From Vishniacozyma victoriae (taxonomy: Eukaryota > Basidiomycota > Tremellomycetes > Tremellales > Bulleribasidiaceae), in NCBI GenBank assembly GCA_017654735.1, contig JADPYG010000088.1, forward strand, positions 4,774,001 through 4,838,000: DNA of 64,000 nt, written 5' to 3'. A program made the translations under genes and the position numbers. Below the pieces are notes generated by a model. The model was not told the origin of the DNA and did not search any database. It worked only from the letters and a program-made list of their open reading frames with translations. Positions within the stretch are counted from its first letter, which is position 1. Every line of letters begins with the position of its first letter. Positions 23,939-35,057 of the stretch are shown piece by piece.

Positions 23939-25872
23939 CTAGACCAATCGTTCAGAATCAGTAGCCCGGATCTCGGCAACAGTGACATCCTCAGTGTTGT
24001 GGCCAACAGGTACTGATGGACCTGATGTAGTGGTCATCTATGAATCAGTATTCTGTCCAACCTCTGAGACAGCTTGACTTACACCTCGGTACTGGTCAGA
24101 TGGGGTGGAGGAGTTGTCGGTGAGGCTGTGGGTCTGGTCGAGGCCGGTAGCGTGCTTGATGTTGTCCAAAACCTTAATAATTAGCCTCTTCTCTAGCTAC
24201 CAGAGCCAGAATCACTCACGCTTCCCGAAGAACTGGTTCCGGTGTTGGATCCAGATGTAAGCTGGCTGTTAGTCTGTGGTCTCCGAACTGGCAAATCAAA
24301 GCTTACAGAGTTGAACTCGGACTTGGCTCCCTCCTTTAGGTCGTGGGCACCCTGCTTGGCCTGACCGGTGTAGGTTGGCTCGCCGAGACCAGTTGCGGAC
24401 TTGATGGAATCGAGGACACTTTCACCACTTGAGGAGGATGACATCTACACGTCAGGACTCGTCCAGCGAAGGGGTAGAAGAGGGCTTACAGCGTTGTACT
24501 CGGACTTGGCTCCATCCTTCAAGTCACGTGCACCCTGCGTAGCCTGATCGGTGTAGGTCTGGCCAAAGCCGGTAGCATTCTTGATAGAGTCCAAGATCTA
24601 CTCGATTAGTTTACGTCTTCGGACGAGATAAACTAGCTTACACCACCTCCGCTTGATGGTGCGGTTCCGGTGCTGGGTCCGTCGCGTAGTCCGTCGGCAA
24701 CGTTCTTGAACTCGTCCTTGGCGCCCTGTCCAAAGTTCTCGGCACCTCGCTTGAGATCAGATCCAGCATCCTTGGCCTGCTCAGTAGCAGTCTGCTCGTA
24801 ACCAGTTGCGTGCTTGATAGAGTCTAGAAGCTGTTCTATGAGCACCAACCCATCTCATCAGTGCGCAACTTACGCTCCCACCGCTTGAAGGAGCTGATCC
24901 AGTGCTGGGTCCATCGCGTAGTCCGTCGGCAACGTTCTTGAACTCGTCCTTGGCGCCCTCTCCAAAGTTCTGGGCTCCTCGCTTGAGATCGGATCCAGCG
25001 TCCTTGGCCTGTTCAGTAGCAGTTTGCTCGTAGCCAGTAGCATGCTTGATGGAATCAAGGATCTCTCGATCAGCAGTGATCCACGTCTCTTGTGGTATAC
25101 TTACACTTCCGTTGTTCGAGGGAGCAGATCCGGTACTGGGTCCATCTCGGAGTCCATCGGCGACATTCTTGAATTCATCCTTGGCGCCTTGACCAAAGTT
25201 CTCGGCTCCCCGCTTGAAGTCGGATCCAGCCTGTTGAGCCTGCTCGGTAGGAGTCTGCTCGTAGCCGACGGCGTGCTTGATGGAATCAAGGATCTAACTC
25301 ATCAGCTCTCGATCTCATCGACTTGAAAGCAGTGCACTTACACCCCCACCAGTGGCTGGGGCGGATCCGGTGTTGGGTCCAGATGAGATCTGGAGGTCAG
25401 ACAGGGTCCCGTTGCATCAACCTGAAAGAGACATACGGCGTTGAATTCATCTTTGGCACCCTGGGCAAAGTTGCTAGCTCCCTGCTTGGCTTGATCGGTG
25501 TTGCTCTGGCCTAGCCCAGTGGCAGATTTGAGGGAGTCGACAAGCTGATCTCAGTATCGACCGAAGGGCAACAGATGAAAGCTCACGTTGGAAGTACCCT
25601 CGGAAACGTTGTCAGTGGTGGAGAAGGCAGATCCTCCAGGCCCGTACTAATCATTAGCAACGTGCCACTTATCTTAATAGAATTACCATACTCGGTTCAA
25701 TAGACCCTCGGTGTTCTCACCTTGCCTCTGATGATCGGAGGAAGGTCCCTCGTGGAGTCCATCGGCGACCTGTCTGTCAGTCCTTGTCTGGGACAATCGA
25801 GAATAGGCGTACTCGGTTGTACTCCTGCTTCATTCCATCCTTGAAAGCTTCAGTGTTGCTGGTATTGGACAT
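23939..25872 (-). CDS. LEA-like stress protein encoded by tandemly duplicated exons
   Basis: A hydrophilic 465-residue protein of repeating amphipathic-helix units, resembling group 3 LEA/desiccation proteins. Thirteen exons, every intron in phase 0: 25872-25813, 25769-25692, 25646-25587, 25544-25437, 25389-25342, 25293-25105, 25062-24874, 24830-24642, 24597-24490, 24444-24307, 24261-24220, 24172-24083 and 24037-23939. Exons 6-8 are each 189 nt and encode near-identical 63-residue units of the form LDSIK-ATGYEQT-TEQA--AGSD-KRGA, then GAKDEFKNVADGLRDGPSTG. Exons 4, 9, 10 and 12 are shorter, diverged versions starting at the same LDSIK/LDNIK point. Even exon 1 (KDGMKQEYNR) with exon 2 (VADGLHEGPSS) matches the end of a unit. 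No signal peptide or membrane span. Protection of proteins or membranes during water loss is inferred from composition and neighbours. Confidence 0.85.
24642..25293 (-). repeat. Three tandem 189-nt exon copies with their introns
   Basis: A unit of about 231 bp (189-nt exon plus 42-nt intron) repeats three times at high nucleotide identity. The introns (24831-24873, 25063-25104) are less alike than the exons. This is the youngest part of the duplicated-exon array and is a likely place for copy-number change by unequal exchange. Confidence 0.85.
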
Positions 25873-26682
25873 TGTCGATAGTTGATATTGGTATATGAGT
25901 ATATAGATATAATGTAGTATGTATATGGTAAAGTGCGGGTTTAGGCAAGAGGAGTCTGCGGGTAGTCTAGTGTCTGAATCTCATCTCTGGCTTGTGACGT
26001 CATCCGCGTCATGCTCGTTTCGTTATTCTTGCCCTCTCTCTGATACTCAATCATTATGGCAGCCAGCTTGGTCTGGCTCAGACCGTCGATACAAATCGCT
26101 ATCTAGCCATCAGCAGCAAACATTGTCCTCCTGCATGCAAATGTCAGCTTAAAAACGACATCATTTCGCCCAATCATGTCACCATGTGGCGGACCAGTGA
26201 CCACATCTCGTCCGCGTGTATGCGGATGGGCATATGGCTTCTATTACTTGGTAAGCAGGATAGAGCGTCATCTACGTACCAGCCCATGGGCAATTAGTGT
26301 AGCTACGGTGACTCCCCTTTGATGTCGTCACACCGAAAAGATCCTAGAAACGCAGATTCCCATAAACGCAAATCGTGCCTGTGACGATTCCGGTAACGTC
26401 AAAGCCTGGGTTTTATTAGGAGGTGCCGTTCATTTGTCGATCTTCTGGCGGTCGATTGAACCAGGGAATCAGGGGGCGGGGAATTTGAATCCTTGTTGGT
26501 TCTGGGAGTGGCTAGAATAATCCTAGATTGCGACTACCCGCTCATTCGCCTTGTGCCTGCTGTTCAAGCAAATCGTCATCGGCAATGTCAGCACAAAGCC
26601 AGCTCGAAGTCACATAAAGATCAACTGCATCAAGACAGTTATTCCGTCCATCTACCATAACACTTAACTGGATCGATCGAAC
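25873..26682. promoter_or_regulatory. Divergent promoter between LEA-like gene and aquaporin
   Basis: An 810-bp spacer. It holds a CCCCT stress-response core at 26314-26318, a GC-rich GGGGGCGGGG stretch near 26471, and an AT-rich TATATA-containing leader right beside the LEA-like ATG (about 25890-25930). Shared control of the two genes is an inference from arrangement. Confidence 0.45.
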
Positions 26683-28392
26683 ATGCCTAAAACCAATAGA
26701 AGATGGTCAATGTCGAGTAATAAAGGCGGCGCACCGGCCCGACCTGGAGCGTCAGTTGTCGAACAAGAAGCTCGAGTACGGGATCTTCGAGGCAGAGGAC
26801 GGCTAAATTGGCACACGACTAAACCCAAGCGGGGATCAAGGAAACTGGCATTGAAGAATGGTGAGCTTGCTGAACATCTGAGAAGGATTTCCTCTAATGA
26901 CAAGACTTTATCGCAATGCTCGGAGAATATGTAGGTACCGTATTATTCATGATCTTTGCTCTTGGCGGTACCAAGTGAGTTATCCCGATCCACACTTGCC
27001 ACGAGCAGGAATGCTGATTGCAGTGTGGCCTTGATCCCCAACAACTCGATCACTGGCGATACAGCCGCCGGTGAACAGGGCTCAACAGTGGCAACCGTCA
27101 ATACTTCCAACTTGTACGTCACCTTGTTCGATATAGCTATATAAATTTAACCTTCAGGCTGTACATCTCTCTTTGCTTTGGTTTCTCCCTCGCGGTGAAT
27201 GCCTGGATCTTTTTCCGGGTCTCTGGTGGACTGTTCAACCCTGCCGTATCGCTCGGTATGGTACTTGTTGGCGCTCTGACTCCTAAACGAGGAGGGTTAT
27301 TGGCCTTCTCGCAGATCCTTGGTGGAATCACTGTACGTCTTTCTCTGAGTTGGCTGAGACGAGAATAACAAAAAAGGGAGCTGCAATCATTCAAGCCGTC
27401 ACCCCTGGTACTTTGAATTGCCGAACCACTCTTGGAGGCGGAACTTCGGTTGTGCAGGGATTGTTTCTCGAAATGTTCCTTACATCCTTGTGAGTCCATA
27501 CATGAGATGACCATTCCAGAGTCTAATAATCAGGTTGATGTTGGCCATTCTTCTGCTAGCTGCTGAAAAGCACAAGGCGACATTCATCGCTCCTATCGGT
27601 ATTGGACTCGCTCTCTTCGTTGCCGAACTTCTAGGTGTCTACTACACCGGAGGATCCCTCAACCCAGCTCGATCGTTCGGCCCAGATGTCGTGCTCGGTC
27701 AATTCGAGGGATATCGTGAGTCGACATGAGACATTTCAGTACAATAAGCTGACCAGTAGACTGGATCTACTGGCTCGGTCCTGCCATGGGCGCAACCCTA
27801 GCCGCTGCGTTTTACAAGCTGCTCGTAGGTTCCATCACTGTCCTAAGGAGGCTGCTCTAATATTTAGAAATTCCTTCAATACGAAACTGTCCTCGGACCA
27901 GAGGATGGAGAAGCTGCACCAGCTTCAAGCAATAGTCAGGAAGGGGATGAGGAGAAGAACATCTCTGGCAAAACCGTCGTCAAGGACACGAGTGTTGCGA
28001 TCACTGGACCTGGTCTCGGTGATTTGCTCACGGTCGGTGAAAATTCTGACGTACGTTATCTTCTTTTTCTTCTTTTTTCTTCAAAATGATGTATGACTGA
28101 CTAATATTAGCGATTTGAATTGGCTCCCCCAAATCCCACCATCGATAGCAGACTCGACAAGATTGAGCTTATGATCCTCCGTCTCGCGGAATATCAATCT
28201 GAGCCTCAACCGCGCCCATCCGACTTGGCATATGCTGAATCTGACCATTCGCCCAAGGTCCAAGGTCAACATATCGATCCTCCCACACCTAGAAGGGCCA
28301 CGCCGACTGGTAGCCGGGTCACTTATGCCATGGATAACGATCGACGAATCGCCGGAAAGCCCCACGCCGAGTTGGGTCCTCGTACTCCCTAG
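26683..28392 (+). CDS. Aquaporin (MIP family)
   Basis: A 445-residue channel with the six-helix MIP fold. NPA motifs are both intact: GGLFNPAVS (Asn140) and GGSLNPARS (Asn252) with the selectivity-filter Arg255. Ser after NPAR, instead of the Asp of NPARD in glycerol facilitators, favours a water channel over an aquaglyceroporin. An N-terminal tail of about 60 residues rich in Arg/Lys and a C-terminal tail of about 150 residues are longer than in minimal aquaporins and could gate or anchor the channel. Nine exons; introns start at 26861, 26975, 27114, 27333, 27490, 27716, 27825 and 28051. The last intron has a marked TTCTTT polypyrimidine run. Confidence 0.92.
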
Positions 28393-28952
28393 TCGTGCCC
28401 TGGATCAATAAGTTTTCTCTGTATGTACAAACAATACACGCGTGCATTTTAGCAAGGTTTATATAATGGATAGCCACTAGGTAAAGTAGTAGAATAATAT
28501 TTTAATATCATCTCTGTAGCCAACTCACCAAGGTCAATGAAATAGTTCCCTTTATCAAATCCATGGAGAGACGTGTGGCCCAACATACTACTCATCCTTC
28601 ATCTGTATCATAGCGTGATTGTCATCTGATTTGCCTCATCCGACCCTTCAGGGCTTCCAGTAGAATGGATTCGGGAAGGGGAACCGCAACTGTAGTACCT
28701 GACAGGATTCGCGAGTCCCAAAAATTCGCTACTACCTAAGCGGCATTCAGAATGATCTGGGCAGATCAGACGAGATGCGGAGCTTTCTGGGCCTCATCAC
28801 CGTGGACAGAGACATTGCTGATCTGGCGTCACAAACGAACCAACATCATCGTGTATATGGGTGGGTACTGATAATGTATGCTTCATGCGACCGAATTGGT
28901 CTACATTGTTATACTGATACAACTAGTCTAGTCTCTGACTGCTAAGATCCAC
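28393..28952. other. Convergent intergenic spacer
   Basis: The 3' flanks of the aquaporin and the MFS transporter. AT-rich, with a TATAATGGAT-type stretch near 28460. I see no gene, RNA or repeat. Confidence 0.4.
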
Positions 28953-31201
28953 CTACTTTGATTCGTCATCTGCCTCACCAGGACGTTGGTTCGGACTGTG
29001 GACGTGCTTCTTCCCCGCCCGTTTCAACTTCTTCTCCTCTACCCAAGCTTTCGCTTCTGCTTTCTTATCCGCGTCGTCTGATCGCTTGAGGGAGACTTTC
29101 TTTACTAGAAAGATTGTTAGGAAGACCGATATCCCTATTAGGGGTATCATGAACCAGAAACATGCGTTGATCCCTTTGGCTGTATTGTCAGCTTAGGCTG
29201 GCCGATAGACGAGCTAGAAAGAAAAGATGGAGAGACGTACAATAAGCTTCGAGTACGGCGTCTCTTTGGGTTGCCGTCAAAGTCCGGCTCAGCATGGTCG
29301 GATCATTCAGCACCTCTCTCAAGAGGTCGTCCGAGAAGCCCGATGATCGTAATGTCGAACTAACGATATTGTTGATGATGGTCGAACAGACCGTCAAAGC
29401 GATAGTCCCACCCAACATCCTCAAGAAATTCCTTAATCCAGTAGCGACAGCCATGTCCTTCCTTTCAACACTGGCTTGAATAGCAATCAAACTAGTTTGG
29501 AATGTCTGACCCGCACCGATTCCTACTAGAACTTGATACCCTGCGATTTTCGCTTCGGATGTATTGGGGCCTAGAGTCGACATGAGGCCTAGACCTATTG
29601 TCCAGATTGAAAATCCAATGACCATGTTCCACCAGTAATCACCTGTCTTGCTGACGATTATACCGGCCACGAAAGCGCACACCGTTTGAACAATGACGAG
29701 CGGGAGGAGAAGTACACCAGATCGAATTGCTGAAGCGCCCCTCACCACTTGGAAGAATGTGGGTAGGTAGTAGAGCGTAGCGTAGAACGCAGCACCGTTC
29801 GCGAAAGTAGTCAACATACAGGCGGTGACCGTCATGTTGCGGAGAATGTAAAATGGAATGAGCGGTAGTGGGATAACTTTGATTTCGATGAAAATGAAAA
29901 CAGCGAGTAATGCGAGACCAATGAATAGAGGAGCGAGAACAGCGGCGGAATCCCAGGCGTACTGATTTCCCGCCCATGATAAGGCTAGGAGGACAAGAAC
30001 CGCCCAAGCGAGTGTGAGGGCGGAACCGATAAAGTCGATTTGGCGGATTTTCGTAACGACAGACCCTTTGACCTTGCGCAGTGGAAGTAGGAAGAATACA
30101 AGCACAATCGATAATGCCGTCATGGGTAGGTTGATGTACTATCATCAGCTTCTTGGTCTCATCTTCGGTGACAACATAACTCACGAAACACCACCTCCAA
30201 GAAACCCTTTCAGTAAGTAGCCCACCGATGATCGGTCCACAACTGTTCGACAATACCACCACAACTCCAGTGATTCCCTGATATTTCCCCCTCTCCTTGA
30301 GCGAGACCACATCTGAGATAATGATCATCGCTAGAGTCAAGACACCGCCTCCGCCCATCCCTTGTATGGCTCGGAAGACGATCAACTGGATCATACTCTG
30401 ATGATGAGCGAACACGGCGACATACCAGAAGCACACATACCTGCGCCAGGGCACATGCTAGTGATCCGATCCAGAACACCAACAGGGAAGCCAGGAGGAC
30501 GACTTTTCGTCCAAAGATATCGGATAATCGGCCATATATTGGCTGCATTGCCTTCCCGTCAGCATCATCTCCACAGTACCTGAAAAGAACGTACCGTAGA
30601 GGTAAGGAGATAAGCAGTTCCAACCCAAGGACTGATGTCCGCCCGATTGAAGACCCGTCCAAGAGTAGGTAAAGCAGTAGTGATACTATTTATCAGTCCC
30701 TCCCTTTGACATGATCAAAGAGGCTTACATGGTCTGATCAATCAAACTACAGAACAGAGCACAGGTCAATCCCACAAAAACAAGAATGACCTGTCTAACA
30801 GGTAACAAATTCGTTTGATCCTGTAATTCAGGTGCTTTCGGTTTCTTTTCCGAAACCTCCTCTGCTCCAATCTTGGTCTCTTCATCCCCACCTGGACCAG
30901 TCCTCACGAGGTGATCGTGATGATGTTCTGAGTGTTCATCATGTGTATCCAATCGATCATTCCCATCGTGATCTTCGTCTATCCCATGTCCTGTTTCGTG
31001 GGTTGCCATTCGCCTCAGGGAATTTTGAGCATGAATCGAGTTATTTGTCGATTGACGACTCAGACGAGGTGGTCGTGATGGACCCGCTACGTCGGCGGAC
31101 TGCAGTTGGGACTGTGGCCCCGCTTTGTTCATGGCGTTGGAAGGCGGTGAGACGGGAGAGGCGGTTGCCCCATTTTCAGGAGGTCGGACGACATGGCTCA
31201 T
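28953..31201 (-). CDS. MFS drug:H+ antiporter, DHA2 (14-helix) type
   Basis: A 670-residue plasma-membrane or vacuolar transporter. Signature stretches are [44 protein letters not shown] (motif A), FRAIQGMGGGGVLTLAMIIISDVV, ERGKYQGITGVVVVLSNSCGPIIGG (motif C region) and SWRWCFYINLP, all of the DHA2 family that exports toxic compounds. The N-terminal 130 residues are hydrophilic with a His/Asp-rich segment. The C-terminus is Lys-rich. Exons (high to low): 31201-30729, 30685-30595, 30551-30441, 30397-30185, 30138-29241 and 29179-28953. At exon 3 the acceptor after GGGAAG gives the family sequence STAMQP and is preferred over a CAG 9 nt later. Substrate cannot be told. Confidence 0.92.
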
Positions 31202-31551
31202 TATCGGGGCACTCGGGATATAACAAGCAGATTCGAGGGTGTTTCTTCCCTAAAGAGTGCAAGCTGTGATTGAATCGATGTACCGCCAAAGGGGACAAAT
31301 ACAGCAAATGAATTATGAGTAGTGTAAGTACAACAGATGAATACATGCTCCTCAATGATAGACGTACGATTGGCTTGACCAGAAATACATCGGAGATGAC
31401 CGACGGCAGGCGCTCCTACAAACGGCAGGAATCAATTTAGGCCGAACAACATCGGCCGATAAATATGCCCACTGACGGAGATCAACTGATGTCCGAACAG
31501 AGGATTGACTTTTGACATCTCAATGACCTATATGTACAACCCCAAACCACC
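31202..31551. promoter_or_regulatory. Divergent promoter of MFS and PPR genes
   Basis: A 350-bp spacer between two start codons. It contains a small palindrome-like AACATCGGCCGAT near 31449. No motif that I can assign with confidence. Confidence 0.35.
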
Positions 31552-33799
31552 ATGTCAATGCGAAGAGCAGTGGGATCAATACGCGAGCTGTCGAGTACGA
31601 GTCGAGTATTGGCTTATGCCGGGTATGCCGAAACTTCAAGAGGCGATCCAGGGCCGAATGCCGCCAAGTTCCGAAAATCTCAAAAGAAGGCATTGAGGAG
31701 TGAGAAATCGATAAAGGTAGTTGGCGGGCTGGATGCTCTCAATGGACTACTCAACCCTGTTCCACCTCCACCGAGGGAGAGAGCTAGGGAGTATGATACT
31801 CCATCAGGCGACCGCTCTGGAGGGCGATCACGGTTCGACAATGCAAGAGGCAACCGCCCTGGACGAAGTTCACGATCTGATAATCCCCGAGAGGACCGCT
31901 TTGGCAGAAGTCAACGATTCGATAGTCCCAGAGATGACCGCTTCGGGAGAGGTCCAAGACGATTCGAACCTCCAACTAGAACTGCTTCCCCGCCTGACGC
32001 TTATGGGACCTCATTGAAACTTCGTAAAATCACCAAACCGAGAATTGGAGTCATGAGTCCGGCAGATCTTGATAAAGCTATCAAATTGGTAATGGATGCA
32101 CCGAAAAGTACAGTCAGTACGCCGGTCTGGAATATGTTGTTGGGGACGATTGGACGTGAAGGGCGGTTGGAGTTGATGTGGAAGACTTTTAATGATGTAA
32201 GCTATCGCGTGTTCGTTTCAAGGATGAGCTGATAGTTAGATGAAGAAAAGAGGGTTCAAACCTACCACTCGGACTTTCACGACGCTTATCAACGCCTATG
32301 CCGGATTGAAGCATTCTGAGGATACGATGGACCGACGCGCACCTCGTACACCGGAACCAAGGACCGTATCGCGAGTCAGCCTAATATTCGATCAAGCGCA
32401 ATCTCACCTAGCTACTCAGGTCGCCGAATTGGAGAGGCTAGAGAACCAAAATGATCCAGAGGAACTAGGGCTGAAGACAGCTGGAATGGTGGATGAGGCA
32501 TTCGTAGAGGGAGATGGGGTGGACATCAACATTGGACCGGTCAACGCCTATCTGAAATTCCTGACCAAGTACGGGATGATGGGAGAGATGGAAAAGGTGT
32601 TCACGGCCATGCCGACTAGTGGACCGTTATCGCCGGATTCGATCACTTTCTCGACTATGTTTTCGGGATTATACGATAAGCTCTGCAAGAAGAGCGATCC
32701 GAAAGAGATCAAAGACGGCCAGGAACCTGTCAACAAAGGACTTACCGCTTCATCACTATGGAACCAGGCTTACCGTCAATTCCGAGATGCCGAATCATCT
32801 AGATCATCGGATAAACGCAAGATCGATGAAGAACTCGCCTTGATCGCACTCAAATGCCTGAGTAGAAGCGACTACAAATCTCAACAACAGACCATGCAAA
32901 TCATCGATGCTTTATGGCCCCTTCCTCGTCCTAACGATAAACGGACCCCAACCCAGATTCGCTTGGCCCCTCCAACACACAGTATCCCCCACCTCCCGTT
33001 GACCATCCGAGCAGCCACGACAATCATGGCGGTATGCCCCAAACCAACAGATCGATCTCATTACGCCCACCTCTTCCTCCTAAGACCGGAACTCCAGAAA
33101 CATATCGACACACCATTCCTCATCACTGCCATCAGAGCATTCTCGGAAACAGGCGACAGTCCAGCCGTACTTGATATTCTTCAATCTTATCAACCTCGAA
33201 AACCAAATCATTGGCCTCCTGCCGTATGGCACGACTCGCTTACAGCTGCAAGGTGGAGTGTGAGTGTAGAACAAGGAATGAAGACATTGCCGAATTTCGA
33301 AAATGCTCTCAAGATCATGAGGATGATGGCTCATCTACCACCTGGAGTTGAGGATGGGGAGATCACAGGTCCATACATTGCTGCTACGCCAAATGGGAAA
33401 CCGGTCGATACATTAGGGGTCAAGTGGATCAAGTCGGAACCTGTGGAAGTCGACGCGAAGCCAATGTCTATTTTCCTCAAGACAGCCCTTAGTAGAGGAT
33501 ACTCGGAGATCCAACGGGCGGTGAATGTCTTCGACCATCTAGATGGCACGAAGTTGTTGGATTTGGAGGGTGCCCGAAGAGTGGCTGATAGGGATGTTGA
33601 TGCTCAGAGCAGTAAAGGGAGACAATGGGGAGTGGATCTGTGTAGGGATGTAGAGCGAGCTTGTGAGAGGTTGTTGGAGAGGGAAATGCCAGAGGTGGAG
33701 AAGTGCAAGGTGCAGACGTTGCTTGGGATGGTGAAGAGGCCCGAGAGGGGAGAGATGAAGGAGGCACAGCGATTCCAGAGGTCGGATCGTCAATACTGA
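31552..33799 (+). CDS. Pentatricopeptide-repeat (PPR) protein, probably mitochondrial
   Basis: A 734-residue protein in two exons (31552-32196, 32240-33799). The N-terminus is Arg/Ser-rich without early acidic residues (MSMRRAVGSIRELSSTSRVL), as in mitochondrial presequences. PPR-like helical pairs are visible: TPVWNMLLGTIGREGRLELMWKTFNDMKKRGFKP followed by TRTFTTLINAYAGL, then GPVNAYLKFLTKYGMMGEMEKVF with SPDSITFSTMFSGL. Residues about 80-145 form an Arg/Gly/Asp repeat tract. A role in mitochondrial RNA processing or translation is inferred from the family. No close relative is recognised. Confidence 0.8.
31793..31980 (+). repeat. In-gene tandem repeats coding D-R-F-G-R...R-F-D-x-P-R units
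   Basis: Four tandem units of about 45 nt code for variations on DRFGRSQRFDSPRD. The first unit is the most diverged and ends SRFDNARGN. The tract is basic and acidic in alternation and resembles RNA-binding low-complexity linkers. Confidence 0.7.
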
Positions 33800-34002
33800 G
33801 TAGCTCGATTCAAGATCGTGTACATGCTGTACACAGTACTACCAGGTGATGAAATATTCTTGCGCGCGTCTATTCAATGAATCACTCGACCTCCCCTTCC
33901 TCGCTGCGCCCTTGTCTGCTGCCGAGCACCTCGCTTATCAAGCACTCACCTTTTTCTCCAAAGTCTCCAATTTCTCCCATCTTCCTCCGAAACAAGTCTG
34001 GG

Positions 34003-34771
34003 CTAATAGTATCGTATCACTGGCCAGACCGAAGCAACTAGCTCTATCTCCTTCATGTGAACCGGTGTATAGTCCAGCCACTTTTTAGAATCTCGTCTAG
34101 AGAGGCATGTTATGGTGTCCTTGACTTTCCTCTTCAACTGCAGGTGCTGCTTGAAAGCTGAGATCCCTCTTGAGATGTCGGTTCTCGGAACTTTGATCTC
34201 GATGAGATCCTTCTTCACCATATTCGAAGGAGAAAGATCCGGACACTTGCTCTCAGCCTTAGTAGAAGGCGAGCAATTAACATGGTAGATTGTGCGGTCG
34301 GTCTTGAGGTCGCTCATGTCCAGCCACATCTGACATTCTGCTCCCTTGAGCTTTCCATCCAGATCCTCTACCGAGCATTGCCCGTTCAGCTGCCTGTCGC
34401 AAACCCCTTTGACCGTTTCTGTGATCCACCGACTACGTTCCCAGGGGGTATTGATATGACTGTGCGCCTGTACAAAGTCGAGAGCTTCGGATACGCGACT
34501 CAAGAGCTCTATGGGCACGGGGCGGGTCAGTGCCGGGCTGCCTGGGTCAGTACAGCCGACATAGGACCAGTTCTTGTATGGTACCGCTCTGACTCGGAAT
34601 TTGGGGTTAGTTGAAGGCTATTTGAATCAGCTGGGATGGACACTCGACTTTTCGGAGATGGAAACTACTCACCACTTGACTGATGGATCCACTGCTCGAA
34701 GCTGCCTTGGCCGAGTTATGACTATCCTGACTCTTCAATGCGGATTGGTAGGACGTTCGAGTTGTAGGCAT
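34003..34771 (-). CDS. Hypothetical protein with conserved-looking Cys-containing domain
   Basis: Unrecognised. Two exons (34771-34673 and 34617-34003) give 237 residues from the first in-frame ATG. The main exon contains RAVPYKNWSYVGCTDPGS, TETVKGVCDRQLNGQCS, AECQMWLDMSD and YHVNCSPSTKAESKC. Spaced cysteines and Trp-Ser-Tyr motifs suggest a lumenal or secreted fold. Directly upstream in the same frame is a strongly hydrophobic stretch (DPILILIILLVVYQ) without a start codon, so the true N-terminus may include an earlier exon and a signal anchor. It lies downstream of the Sec14-like gene on the same strand. Confidence is in the second exon. Confidence 0.55.
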
Positions 34772-34947
34772 TTGTGATTCAGATCGACCGTAGTCTTTAG
34801 CTTGGTAAACGACAAGTAGTATGATAAGGATAAGTATAGGATCGGGAAGGCCATCAGCGGGTACGAACTTACTTACCGAGTTTGGCACTCAGCTGAAGGG
34901 TGGTCTCAGAATGGAACTATAGGCTCGAGATCCTTTCAGTGACATAT

Positions 34948-34970
34948 CTTTCACAGAACCCCTGTGAAAG
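34948..34970. repeat. Perfect 9-bp inverted repeat (CTTTCACAG-AACCC-CTGTGAAAG)
   Basis: Two 9-bp arms around a 5-nt loop, between the stop of the Sec14-like gene and the hypothetical gene below it. It could be a dimeric transcription-factor site or an RNA hairpin. Nothing links it to a known element. Confidence 0.6.
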
Positions 34971-35057
34971 TCTTCACTGCCACAGACGCGTGCTAGAATT
35001 GCGAGGAAGGAGTTGATGTCGTAGAAGAGCGTTCAGATGTGCATACAAAGTCGTGAA

